The notes beneath the pieces are model-generated. The model did no database searches. It was given only the letters and a program-made list of their open reading frames with translations, and was not told the origin of the DNA. A stretch of DNA of 16,005 nt. Source: Brachionus koreanus. Taxonomy: Eukaryota; Rotifera; Eurotatoria; Ploima; Brachionidae. Position 1 is the stretch's first letter; every line of letters starts with the position of its first letter. Below, piece by piece: positions 1 through 7,680 of this stretch. The position numbers were made by a program, and so were the translations under genes. The stretch is from contig PJRA01000051.1 of the NCBI GenBank assembly GCA_016987375.1, forward strand, positions 412,422-428,426. The letters are read 5' to 3'.

Positions 1-110
1 GCTTTGTGTTCAATTTTAATTTATCACTATAGTTCCTCGACGTTTCTTCAGAGATAGATGACTAATTAAAATTAGATTGGAGAATATAAAATAGCTTGTT
101 TTTTTTTATT

Positions 111-125
111 CTATAGAAAAAAAAA
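111..125 (+). promoter_or_regulatory. Possible 3' splice acceptor just before the first gene
   Basis: A run of T (from about 100) leads into CTATAG, with the AG at 115-116, then nine A and the ATG at 126. This has the form of a 3' splice site directly in front of a start codon. It could be the end of a 5' leader intron or a spliced-leader trans-splicing acceptor; only 116 bases lie upstream, so the two cannot be told apart. The same TAG (114-116) is an in-frame stop for the following reading frame, which fixes ATG 126 as the start in an unspliced message. Another possible acceptor, TTTCTTCAG, ends at 52. Confidence 0.4.
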
Positions 126-419
126 ATGCAATTTTTAAAGATAGTTTCAATCTGTATTCTCATTCTTGAACTTAGCGAATGCTACGACTATGTTCTAAAA
201 GAGTCAAATGATTATGAAGATATGAATATGCTACGAAATTTACTAATAGAAAAATTGAGAAGCAAATCAATTGCAACTAGAAAAGACCGCGTGCCTAAAT
301 CGAACGACAATGTTGGCTTTTTTAAAATAAAGCCTTACTATAAGAAAATGATCTTATCGAATGGCGGTCATTATTTTGTTCCCAAAGATCCCAATCAAAA
401 TCATTATTTTATGGGCTAA
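126..419 (+). CDS. Putative secreted, amidated neuropeptide-like precursor
   Basis: This 97-residue protein is not recognised by name. Residues 1-19 form a signal peptide: MQFLK, a hydrophobic core of I, V, C and L, then a small-residue end with likely cleavage near C19/Y20. The rest is short, hydrophilic and has no cysteine, so no disulfide fold. Basic processing sites are visible: R-K-D-R at 52-55 and K-K at 73-74. Cutting after K74 would release a 23-residue C-terminal peptide that ends in Gly directly before the stop, the standard donor for C-terminal amidation, giving ...HYFM-amide. That peptide contains the near-repeat HYFV (82-85) and HYFM (93-96). An in-frame stop lies at 114-116 and no other ATG precedes 126. 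AATAAA follows the stop. The peptide-hormone role is inferred from layout only; a small secreted protein of another kind is the alternative. Confidence 0.6.
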   Translation: MQFLKIVSICILILELSECYDYVLKESNDYEDMNMLRNLLIEKLRSKSIATRKDRVPKSNDNVGFFKIKPYYKKMILSNGGHYFVPKDPNQNHYFMG

Positions 420-490
420 AATTTACAATTAAAAATTTTAATTTTTATTAAAGTATATTAAAAATATTTTATCGTAAAGTTTTATTTTCA

Positions 491-503
491 AATAAAAAAT
501 AAA
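491..503 (+). terminator. Polyadenylation signals for the secreted-peptide gene
   Basis: Two overlapping-style AATAAA hexamers (491-496 and 498-503) lie about 75 bases after the stop codon at 417-419, within A/T-rich DNA. Position and strand fit the 3' end of that gene. The hexamer is common by chance in DNA this AT-rich, so the call rests on position. Confidence 0.4.
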
Positions 504-1593
504 AAAATGTTTAACTTTTTTAAATTAATTTGTTTATTTGATAAAATAAGCTTTTTTCAAATTTTTACTTAGAGTTGTTGCTTATTTTACTCTATAATGA
601 ATAAAAAATTTATCATTTAAAAAATTATAAACCATTTGAATATTCAATTACTATAAAATAATGAAGAGGATGAGATCGAATAGTAAGAATTTAAAAAATT
701 TAAACTAAAAGCAGTAATGTTTGTTACCTAATGCTTTGTTAATTTTTCAATTAATTTTTGCTATTCAATTTAAAAAAAATAATTAAAGAATTATGTATGG
801 GCTGGTTTGAATCAGTTCTAATAAGTCCAAAGCTGATTGTTTTGTTTTTATGATTTTTTTTATTCTAGCTTTGTCTTACTAGGAAAAGATCGCAAATAGT
901 GTCCCATAGGATTCTGCCCTGAGATATCCTGAGATAGATTTTAAACAAAAAATAAATATTAATTTTATTTATAATGCTTCATTTAAAGTTGATTTTATTT
1001 AGCAAAATGAACAAGGAAAAAAAATTTATTTTTAAAATTATCATCAAAATTGTGATATCTATATCAAATAAAGTTGACTTTAAAAATTATTTTAAAAAAG
1101 TGTGTCAACAACAGCAATAGCTAAGTAGTGTTATTTTTTTAGTGGAAGATGAAAATGTCCATAAAATAAGGAGGGTACAAAATGGGTTTAAAAATTTAGT
1201 CACCAATTATCATTTGTCCTTTATACACCACAATCGACGATATTTCGACACTAAAAATTGATTAATAAAACTAACAGACGTTGCCTCATAGTCCCTCATG
1301 ATTTGACAGATTTCGATATTCAATAATGCATTTAAATTTGAATAATGGTATAAGCTATATTCCTTTTTAGATACCTATATAGATCGAGAATTTGGGTAAA
1401 TAACTGAACAGCAGGATCAAAATTAAAAAAAAATTAATTAAGTTGTTGTAGTTCTCTCAATAACTACAACACCGACTCTAGCCAACTTAACTGTCTATAG
1501 TTTCACAGTGTACGCAATACTATGATCTAATGCGTTTAACAAGTCACTAGTATTTAACTATATGTAAAGTATTAGAAACGCTGTTATTATAAA
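504..1593. other. AT-rich intergenic stretch with one nested hairpin
   Basis: No gene is supported here. The DNA is mostly T/A runs with short open frames of chance length. A nested inverted repeat sits at 1438-1490: outer arms TTAAGTTG (1438-1445) and CAACTTAA (1483-1490), inner arms TGTTGTAGTT (1444-1453) and AACTACAACA (1462-1471) with an 8-base loop. The outer and inner left arms overlap by two bases, so only one can form fully at a time. A 47-codon open frame without ATG ends near 1260 and is of a length expected by chance. Confidence 0.6.
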
Positions 1594-1803
1594 CAGTATT
1601 GCACAAAAATTTAGACGCACCAGTTTTTTTCATATGTTTATTTAGTTAAACATTAAAAAATTAAAATTTATTTTAAAAATTTATTAGATAAAAATCGATT
1701 TTTAATAAAACTAGCTCTGTCCTTCAAAATGATACAAAATACATGATAGTTTGTATTTTGTATAATTTTGTGCAAAATTTTTTGCACAAAAGTTTAGACG
1801 CAC
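1594..1803 (+). mobile_element. Remnant of a Tc1-like transposon end with IR/DR layout
   Basis: A 22-base unit at 1599-1620 recurs as a direct repeat at 1782-1803 with one mismatch (A/G), offset 183 bases. The core is AAA(A/G)TTTAGACGCAC. The outer copy starts with CAGT at 1594, three bases from a TA, and the 27 bases to the end of the core have the same length and layout as a Tc1-family terminus such as Sleeping Beauty (CAGT...AAGTTTACATACAC). Paired direct repeats about 165-200 bases apart inside one terminal repeat are the IR/DR arrangement known in that family. No transposase reading frame follows and I did not find the opposite end (GTGCGTCTAAA) in the window, so this is a solo or decayed end, or a MITE derived from one. 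The family assignment is by resemblance. Confidence 0.5.
1732..1791. repeat. Two adjacent perfect inverted repeats inside the transposon remnant
   Basis: ATACAAAATACA (1732-1743) is perfectly matched by TGTATTTTGTAT (1752-1763) around an 8-base loop. Immediately after, TTTTGTGCAAAA (1766-1777) pairs with TTTTGCACAAAA (1780-1791) across only two bases. The right arm of the second hairpin is the first part of the inner direct repeat of the Tc1-like end, so the inner repeat is partly palindromic while the outer one is not. Confidence 0.7.
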
Positions 1804-2455
1804 ATCATTAATCTTTAATTAAAAATTGATAAATTAACTTAAATGGATTTCTAATTATCTTCTAATTAAAAAAATATTCAATTTGTTTAGGCCCGAAGTG
1901 GTCATTTATTAATAAATTTATTATTTAAAACTATTCTCTTTATTATTTGTGTTATAATGGCGAAACACTCGATCCTAACAGATCGGAATAAATACATAAA
2001 ATAAAGGTTTATAATAAAGTATTTTTTTTTGTTCTTAAAAACTTATTTTTGAATTTGAATTTTATTTTTTTGGTTCAAATTAGATAATAAATGTTCTATT
2101 TTTCAAATAAAAAGTTTTGTTCTAAATTCAGTATTAGGCTTATTTTATTTAAAAACAGTTTGTATTTGTGTCAAATTGATAACAACAAAATTAGAGTTTT
2201 AGAAATCAAAATCAAATTTTTTTTAATTAATAAAAATGTTTACATTACATTTTTTTATTTGTTGGTAACACACCAAAACCCCGTATTAGTCACATTATTT
2301 TTAACCGGTTTGAATTTAGAATTTAAGCCGATTAGAAATAATTATTTTTTTTTTTAGTCATCAAAAATCTATTTATCTTTCCGACTCCATATAGCTTTAT
2401 AACATTTGATTCAAATTATTTTTCAATTCTATAAACAAAATAAGTTTAAAATTAT
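1804..2455. other. AT-rich intergenic stretch, no gene supported
   Basis: Low-complexity A/T DNA between the transposon remnant and the 3' end of TAF8. An ATG-started open frame of 88 codons at 2091-2357 (+) is rich in F, I, N, K and L, the composition of translated AT-rich noise, and shows no recognisable motif; I do not call it a gene. A short palindrome AACCGGTT occurs near 2305. Confidence 0.6.
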
Positions 2456-2461
2456 TTTATT
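2456..2461 (-). terminator. Polyadenylation signal for TAF8
   Basis: TTTATT on the plus strand reads AATAAA on the minus strand, 47 bases beyond the TAF8 stop codon at 2508-2510. Spacing suits a short 3' UTR. Confidence 0.45.
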
Positions 2462-2507
2462 AATTAATTTTAAAAAAAAAGAGTTCATTTTTTTAATGAC
2501 AAGAAAA

Positions 2508-3333
2508 TTAATTTGAAAAAAAGCCAGTAATTAAAGGTGAAACAAGATGCCAATTTTCACTCTCATTTCGAATTACTAAAATAAAAAAAAATATTAAACA
2601 AAATTGTTGATAATTTTCAAATAGTAAACTTACACATATAAGTTGTATCCTTGGAGTCTTCATTAAAAATGGACAATTGTTTGCCATTGTACTTAGTCAG
2701 CTGATTTTTTAATCTAAATTTGACAAGGCCTTTTTCAATGTTTAGCTTTTGTTCAGCGATTAGCTCACGGGTTTTTTGATATTCGCGCTCTGACCTGCTC
2801 GGACATTCGGTCTGTATGTAGGTGTGCGGATCGGGAAAAGGCGGAAAGTGGTCGAAAACATAATTTTGATGAGGTCTCGGCTTGATTACGTGAAGAATGG
2901 CTGGTGGTGTCTGTATACTCGCATAAGCCGCTAATAGAAAAAATTTATTGTTTAAATTTTTTAATTTTTTCTAAATTACGCTCGGAAATTGCCTGGTATT
3001 TATCATGATTTAAGCTTCTGTAATATTTGTACAACGACACGACATCTACGCCGAGCTCAATTAGAGCCGATGCCAAGTCGTGAAAAGTCGGCTCGGTTCG
3101 ATTCTGGAGCTCGGCAAACAATTTTGTTTGAACACATAGTTGACTAATATCTTAATGAAAAAAAAAATTTAATTTTAAAATTTTATAATTTAACTCTTCA
3201 AAGCACATGCTATGAACATTTCGGCTAGAGTTTCCAGCGCAAAACCCTCTGCTTTTAAGAAACCATGCTTCAAAGCAACACTGGATATGAAACTATGCAG
3301 TATTCTTCGTCTGAGAATTTCGGATTCTTCCAT
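2508..3333 (-). CDS. TFIID subunit 8 (TAF8), four exons
   Basis: TAF8 is a histone-fold subunit of TFIID that pairs with TAF10 and helps assemble the complex on promoters in the nucleus. Exons on the minus strand: 3333-3207, 3150-2980, 2930-2634 and 2575-2508, joined by introns of 56, 49 and 58 nt, all phase 1, all GT-AG; total about 220 residues. Residues 7-75 match the TAF8 histone fold (ILHSFISS, GFLKAEGFALETLAEM, then YISQ, then RTEPTFHDLASALIELG). Residues 127-140, HFPPFPDPHTYIQT, are the signature of the TAF8 C-terminal domain, followed by a charged helix (EREYQKTRELIAEQ) as in the family. TGA sits one codon before the ATG, fixing the start. Donors are GTGCTT (weak), GTAATT and GTAAGT. 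The protein is shorter than human TAF8 (about 310 residues): the disordered tail with the basic nuclear signal is absent. The last exon (21 codons) is the least certain; it rests on a good acceptor, the right phase and a downstream AATAAA. Confidence 0.88.
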
Positions 3334-5339
3334 TTTTCAGATTAAATTTTAAAAATTAATTTAGTTTTTCATTTTTTTTTTTCAATGTGACAAAATAAAC
3401 TTAACAAAAATGTTTTTTTTTTGTTATGTTTTTCAGTTTAATTAAATAAAATATTATTTTAAGATAAAATATTTGTTCAAAGAAAACGTGCATGCTCAAG
3501 AAAATAACGTCTTATCTATTATCCAAAGAACTAATTTATTTATTTTGAGCTAAAGTCATCTTATTCTGGGATAAGATCTAAATTACATAAATCTAAATTT
3601 TAAAAACTATACTAAAAATTGATCATAAAGAGTCAATATTTATTTTACTTGGAAATGTTAATAAAAATAAATTTTAATTTGATTTTCTATGCTAATATCG
3701 AACAGAAGAAGCTGTTGAATTTTATTTATTCTTTTTATTAAGAATCGCTTTTATTTTTTTAAGAAGAAATCTAAATAAAGTATTAAATTTGAAACTTTTT
3801 TCAAAAGGTCGTCAGACCATACTAAAATCAGTGATTATTTGAGGCTTAGTTATTCAAAAAGTAAAAACTCAAATAGCATTAATATAAAAAGCAAATATTT
3901 ATTTTAAAAATAATTTTGATAAATAAACAAATTTTTGAATACTTTTTCAAATTTTTGTTTGGCAACTATGCATTCAATTTATTTTTTTAAATTTTCAAAT
4001 TTACTAATCTAATTTAATTTGGCAAAATTAAACTTCAAAATGAAAAATGAAATATTTCGTTGAATTGAACGATAAGAAAATAAAATCTGGATAATTTCAA
4101 GACCTAGAATAAACAAACTAGCTTTGAAGATAAATATTTGAACACTCTATTCCAGAATAAGTCTCAAAAAAATATCTGAATAAGCATTATTTATTTAAGA
4201 TTAAAAAGACGCCTTTTTTAAATAATTTTTTTTTTCTTTTTTAATTTTAAAACTGTTTATGTAATTAAGAAAATACTAAAAAGAATCTAATCGCTCTAAG
4301 AAATTTGTTTGTTTATAAAATTTTAGCTCTAAAAATAAATTTTTAAGTAATAGTTAAATTCAAAATTTTTCTAGACTTTGACAATCTTAAACAAATTTAA
4401 TTATTTTATTTTTATATAATCAAATAAATACAGCTTCAATTAATGATCAAGTCTCTTTAGAAAAACCTCTTTTAAACAGTCCACTCTTTTAAAGGCTTCA
4501 ATTAAATATTTAACTTAACTAAACAATCAAACATCATTAAATTAAAGTAGATCAATTCTCTAATCAAAAATCTAATTTAAATTTTGCTTGATAGTTAAAA
4601 AAATAGATTTTCTTTGTCTCTGGCTTGGTAACCTTTTTGTCCAACAATCAAAAAAATTGACCGATAATGTTGAATCTATTAAAACAGCATTTATTAAATA
4701 AAACAAAAATTAAATGTGCTTTTAAATTTATTAATCTAAAAATTTTAGAAAAAATTTCTGTCTATGCCAGCCTTCTTACAATTTGATGATTTAGAAAAAA
4801 ACGATCGGAGGCATAGACTGTGATATAACAATTGAAAATAGCTTTTATTACCAAATTTATTAATATTGCTGTATTTAAATATCATGTTCTAATCTTTATA
4901 CTTGAAATAAATTATATTCAACAAAACTAATTCTCTTTGTTAGGCACTCTACACAACAATATTGAATAAACGAAAAAAAGAAATTTGAAAAATTTCTGGA
5001 ATAATTTAAAACTCTACTTTAGCTCCAGGTTCATTTACAACCATTTTTTTATTTCTCAGTCTTGATTTATTTTGTTTTCTTTTAAACAAAACAAACAAGT
5101 CTGTTTGTATTTGTGAATGCATGTAAAAATGTTTGTCATGTTATTAGTCAATGTCTTGAATAATTTATCAACTAGAATTTATTAAAATTCATTTTAGTCC
5201 ATTTGGCAATTTATAGATGTGTCTTATTTTTTAATCTAAATCCAAGCCAAAGGCGAAATTAACCACCTTTGGAATAAACAGAAACAATGATGTGATGAAA
5301 TGTAAATGGTTTTTTGAAGACGATGGTAGCAATATTCTT
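3334..5339. other. AT-rich intergenic stretch with small hairpins
   Basis: No gene is supported. Local structures seen: a hairpin ATCTTAT...ATAAGAT at 3558-3577; a 9-bp stem GTCTATGCC (4760-4768) with GGCATAGAC (4810-4818) around 41 bases; and CCAAAGG (5247-5253) with CCTTTGG (5266-5272). The rest is T/A-rich DNA with frequent stops in all frames. The TAF8 promoter should lie just above 3333 but no TATA or initiator stands out from the background. Confidence 0.55.
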
Positions 5340-5428
5340 TCAAGATAAAATTGAAGAATCTGGAGATTGTTTATCTAATGGTGAGTCAATATAATCTACT
5401 TTGGGTTCAAAGGGATCATAGTCCTGGT
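5340..5428 (-). other. Possible C-terminal exon, weak
   Basis: On the minus strand an AG at 5430-5429 is followed by 28 open codons ending in TGA (5342-5340). The translation includes DYDPFEPKVDYIDSPLDK, which has the mixed codon use of coding DNA, not of AT noise. I do not recognise it. Upstream on the same strand, segments near 5560-5690 can be joined through a short intron with a TAACTAAT branch-like motif and a T-rich tract, but no start or domain emerges. The plus strand across the same bases is also open and has a good donor (ATG/GTGAGT at about 5380), so the coding strand is ambiguous. It may be chance or an exon of an unrecognised gene. Confidence 0.2.
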
Positions 5429-6247
5429 CTCAATAAACATAAACCACCATCATTAGTGTATATGTCTTATTATTTAATAAATAAAAATTATAATTTTAAT
5501 TATTTAAAAATTTTATTAAATTAAATAAATGAAGTGTTAATCAGTCGATTACGATAAGGGCACTAGCCTGTTGATTAACCTTGAAAATGAAAAATGAAAA
5601 AAAAATAATTAGTTATAACAATCTTTCTGTTGTCCCATAACACATCACAAATATGATCTACGATCATTATGTTGACGCAAAATATGAGAAAATTTTTTAT
5701 GTCTTTAAACTAATTTGAGAGAGATACTTTAATTTTCTCAAATAAACCAAGTTATTTCATTTATTCGTCTTTTTCGAGGGATAATCACAATAAAAGAAAA
5801 AAATGTGTAAATAAATTTTTTATTGTGTTTTAAACTTTTCTAGAAAAAAATCTTCAAAATTAATTTGTTAAAAATAATTAAAATTCTAAATTTGTTGCTT
5901 GTTTTTTTTGGTAAAGAGAGTTAAATTAGAAAAAAAAAAAAACAAAAAACTTCAAATTTCTAAAATTAAAAAAAATTCTTCAGCAAAAATATGGGATGAA
6001 AATATAACAATAAAAGAAAGAAAGAGAGAATAGAAGAGAAGAGAAAAAAAATTAACAACGGCACAAAGCTTAATTCCTAGGCTCCAAAATAGCATGGAGC
6101 CAACAAAAATATACTTCATAATATACAATTAATTTAAGGCCATTTTTTTTTATTTCAATTGAAACATTCAAAAAGTAGATAAACAATGAACAACAAAATC
6201 ACCTGATTAAAAATTCAAATTCCAAACTAACCCGTCGACAAATTTTT
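5429..6247. other. AT-rich 3' flank of TGIF with a purine tract
   Basis: There is no clear gene. An inverted repeat GTTAATCA (5536-5543) / TGATTAAC (5572-5579) and ATGATC/GATCAT near 5653-5667 are present. A purine-only-like tract of A and G runs from about 6010 to 6051; on the TGIF sense strand it is a CU-rich stretch of the kind bound by polypyrimidine-tract proteins, if TGIF transcripts extend that far. Confidence 0.45.
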
Positions 6248-6276
6248 TTTATTTTTTATAAAAATTCGTTTTTATT
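6248..6276 (-). terminator. Polyadenylation signals for TGIF
   Basis: Two minus-strand AATAAA hexamers (plus-strand TTTATT at 6271-6276 and 6248-6253) lie about 33 and 56 bases after the TGIF stop at 6309-6311. They would give a very short 3' UTR. Longer transcripts cannot be excluded. Confidence 0.4.
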
Positions 6277-6308
6277 TTTTAAACATAGCCATTTTTTAAG
6301 TGAGCGTA

Positions 6309-7346
6309 TTAGTTGCGATTTTTCTGCTCTTCCTCCCAAAGACTGACGGCCACGTCGACCAACAGCCTCAAATTGGCAGTGTGCTCGTCGCTGAGATTCG
6401 CGCTAGCCTGTTGCTGCACCGGTATTTGATAGCCCTGAACTGGCTGTAGAAGCAGGATGCTTTGCATATGCTGTTGATGTTGCTGGTGTATTTTGAGCAA
6501 ATTTTGCTGCTGTTCGGTATAGTTGCGAATAGTTTTACGGTTCAAAAATTTGCTCTTGCGCACACGCTCTTCTTCTTCGTTGAGCAGATCAGCGACAGTG
6601 TGCTGTTGTTGCTGCTGCGGCTGCTGAGGTTGTTGTTGTTGTTGTTGTTGCTGTTGGTCGCACTTGGGACTGACAGGAGTGAGCAGATTAAGCTCGTCAG
6701 CGGGGCTTTTGTTGTCGCAGGCAAGCTCGTAGTACTTGGATATGTGATTGGACTTGGTGTGTGCGTTTATGCTGAGACTTAGATTGGAGTGGTTGCGCGG
6801 CTTGACCGAGCTTGACTTGCGGCTGATGGTGAAGTGGCCGGGGTCGTTGCCCTCCTTGCGAATAATGTCGGGCAGGAGACGCCGCCTGGCGTTTATGAAC
6901 CAATTGCAAACCTGGTGAACGGTTAGATTGGCCCGCTTCGACAGACTTATCTTCTCGTTTTCGGTCGGATAGGCGTTGTATCGGTGCTCGTACAGCCACA
7001 TTTTGAGCACCTTGACCGAGTCCTTGGGCAGGTTTCCGCGCCGCTTGCGGCTATCGGCCGAGGCGAGCGCCTCGCCGACGTCCGAGAACTCGTGTTTGAA
7101 GCGTTTGCTGGCGTATTGGTACTCGTCGAGCAGCAGCGAGTCCTCCTTGAGCTCGTCATCGTAGCACTCCGAGTCCAGGTCGGTCTCGTCCGTCTCGGTG
7201 TCCTCCTCGCTGGTGATCGACTGCGGCCGCCGCTTCTTGCTCTCCGCCGGCCCCTCCGCTCCGCAGCTCTTGTTGCCGTAGAACTCTCCCTGCTCTCTAT
7301 CTACTAAACTATCTGGCTTTGTATTCGCGTTCAACAGCATCATCAT
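6309..7346 (-). CDS. TGIF-class TALE homeodomain transcription factor
   Basis: TGIF proteins are nuclear repressors that bind TGACA/TGTCA sites and dampen TGF-beta/Smad and retinoid signalling. The 345-residue protein has a basic patch KKRR (37-40), a very acidic stretch (47-74), a TALE homeodomain at about 100-163 with the three-residue insertion (YNAYP, 123-127) and recognition helix WFINARRR (149-156), then [12 protein letters not shown] (165-176), diagnostic of TGIF rather than Meis, Pbx or Iroquois. Poly-Q lies at 231-248, another Q/H-rich segment at 279-293, and a proline-directed TPVSP at 223-227. The end, [16 protein letters not shown] (326-341), matches the conserved TGIF C-terminal helix (LLVDVA). 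The N-terminal PLDLS CtBP-binding motif of human TGIF1 is absent. The whole CDS is one open exon. A TAG stop lies in frame seven to eight codons above the first of three consecutive ATGs. The N-terminal half reaches about 70% GC, unlike the flanks. Confidence 0.95.
   Translation of the reverse strand: MMMLLNANTKPDSLVDREQGEFYGNKSCGAEGPAESKKRRPQSITSEEDTETDETDLDSECYDDELKEDSLLLDEYQYASKRFKHEFSDVGEALASADSRKRRGNLPKDSVKVLKMWLYEHRYNAYPTENEKISLSKRANLTVHQVCNWFINARRRLLPDIIRKEGNDPGHFTISRKSSSVKPRNHSNLSLSINAHTKSNHISKYYELACDNKSPADELNLLTPVSPKCDQQQQQQQQQPQQPQQQQQHTVADLLNEEEERVRKSKFLNRKTIRNYTEQQQNLLKIHQQHQQHMQSILLLQPVQGYQIPVQQQASANLSDEHTANLRLLVDVAVSLWEEEQKNRN
6602..6655 (-). repeat. Poly-glutamine CAG/CAA repeat in TGIF
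   Basis: The plus strand reads interrupted TTG/CTG triplets, coding on the minus strand for nine Q, then P-Q-Q-P and five Q (residues 231-248). Mixed CAA and CAG codons and the prolines interrupt the pure repeat, which usually limits length change. It lies in the low-complexity linker between the homeodomain and the C-terminal helix. Confidence 0.85.
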
Positions 7347-7580
7347 TGTTAGGCAACAACAATTGAAAAAAAAATTCTAAATTAAAATATTAAATAAATT
7401 GAGAGAATTTAACTGTTTTAATAAAAAATAAAATAATAATAAATATTAAGAAATATTTCAATTTTTATAGTAGCTGTGTGTGTGTTTTTTTTTCTTTTCG
7501 CTCTCAAACTTGGTTGCATAATTTTGACGTTCCTTACAAATAAATTTCTGCTAGTTCAAGCCCTTTTTTGATTATTTGTT

Positions 7581-7594
7581 CAATCACGTGATTG
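7581..7594. promoter_or_regulatory. Perfect palindrome with E-box, CAATCACGTGATTG
   Basis: The 14 bases are their own reverse complement and centre on TCACGTGA, the extended E-box (M-box/CLEAR type) bound by bHLH-zip proteins such as USF, Max or MITF/TFE families. It lies 235 bases above the TGIF start codon. Other CACGTG cores are at 8093-8098 and 11557-11562. Binding is an inference. Confidence 0.45.
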
Positions 7595-7653
7595 TTTTTT
7601 TTTTTTATTCTCTTTTTGACAGAATAACTGGATTTTTTTCTAATTTTTTTTTT

Positions 7654-7680
7654 TTGTTGTTGTTGTTGTTGTTGTTGTTG
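7654..7680 (-). repeat. (CAA)9 microsatellite in the TGIF leader
   Basis: Nine perfect TTG triplets on the plus strand, CAA on the TGIF strand, next to an A/T run. It lies in the modelled middle leader exon. CAA repeats are unstructured and are typical of efficient leaders; here it may equally be neutral microsatellite drift. Confidence 0.85.

Noticed and set aside
870..935. Minus-strand segment bounded by CAG and GTAAGA, like a small exon or spliced-leader RNA
   Set aside because: All three frames are open over 58 bases, so there is no coding signal, and no Sm site or snRNA-like structure was visible.
1086..1260. Plus-strand frame after a TTTTTTTAG acceptor-like site
   Set aside because: Only about 40 codons, no ATG, no domain, and dozens of such frames are expected by chance.
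2091..2357. 88-codon ATG frame on the plus strand
   Set aside because: Composition is almost all F, I, L, N, K from AT-rich DNA, there is no motif, and about one frame of this length is expected by chance in the window.
3558..4170. CTTATTCTGG-type motif at 3560 and inverted near 4150, suggesting a large foldback element
   Set aside because: The match does not extend beyond about a dozen bases, so it is likely coincidence.
6462..7307. Several open frames on both strands inside the TGIF coding region
   Set aside because: They are out-of-frame or antisense shadows of the GC-rich TGIF gene and its poly-Q repeat.
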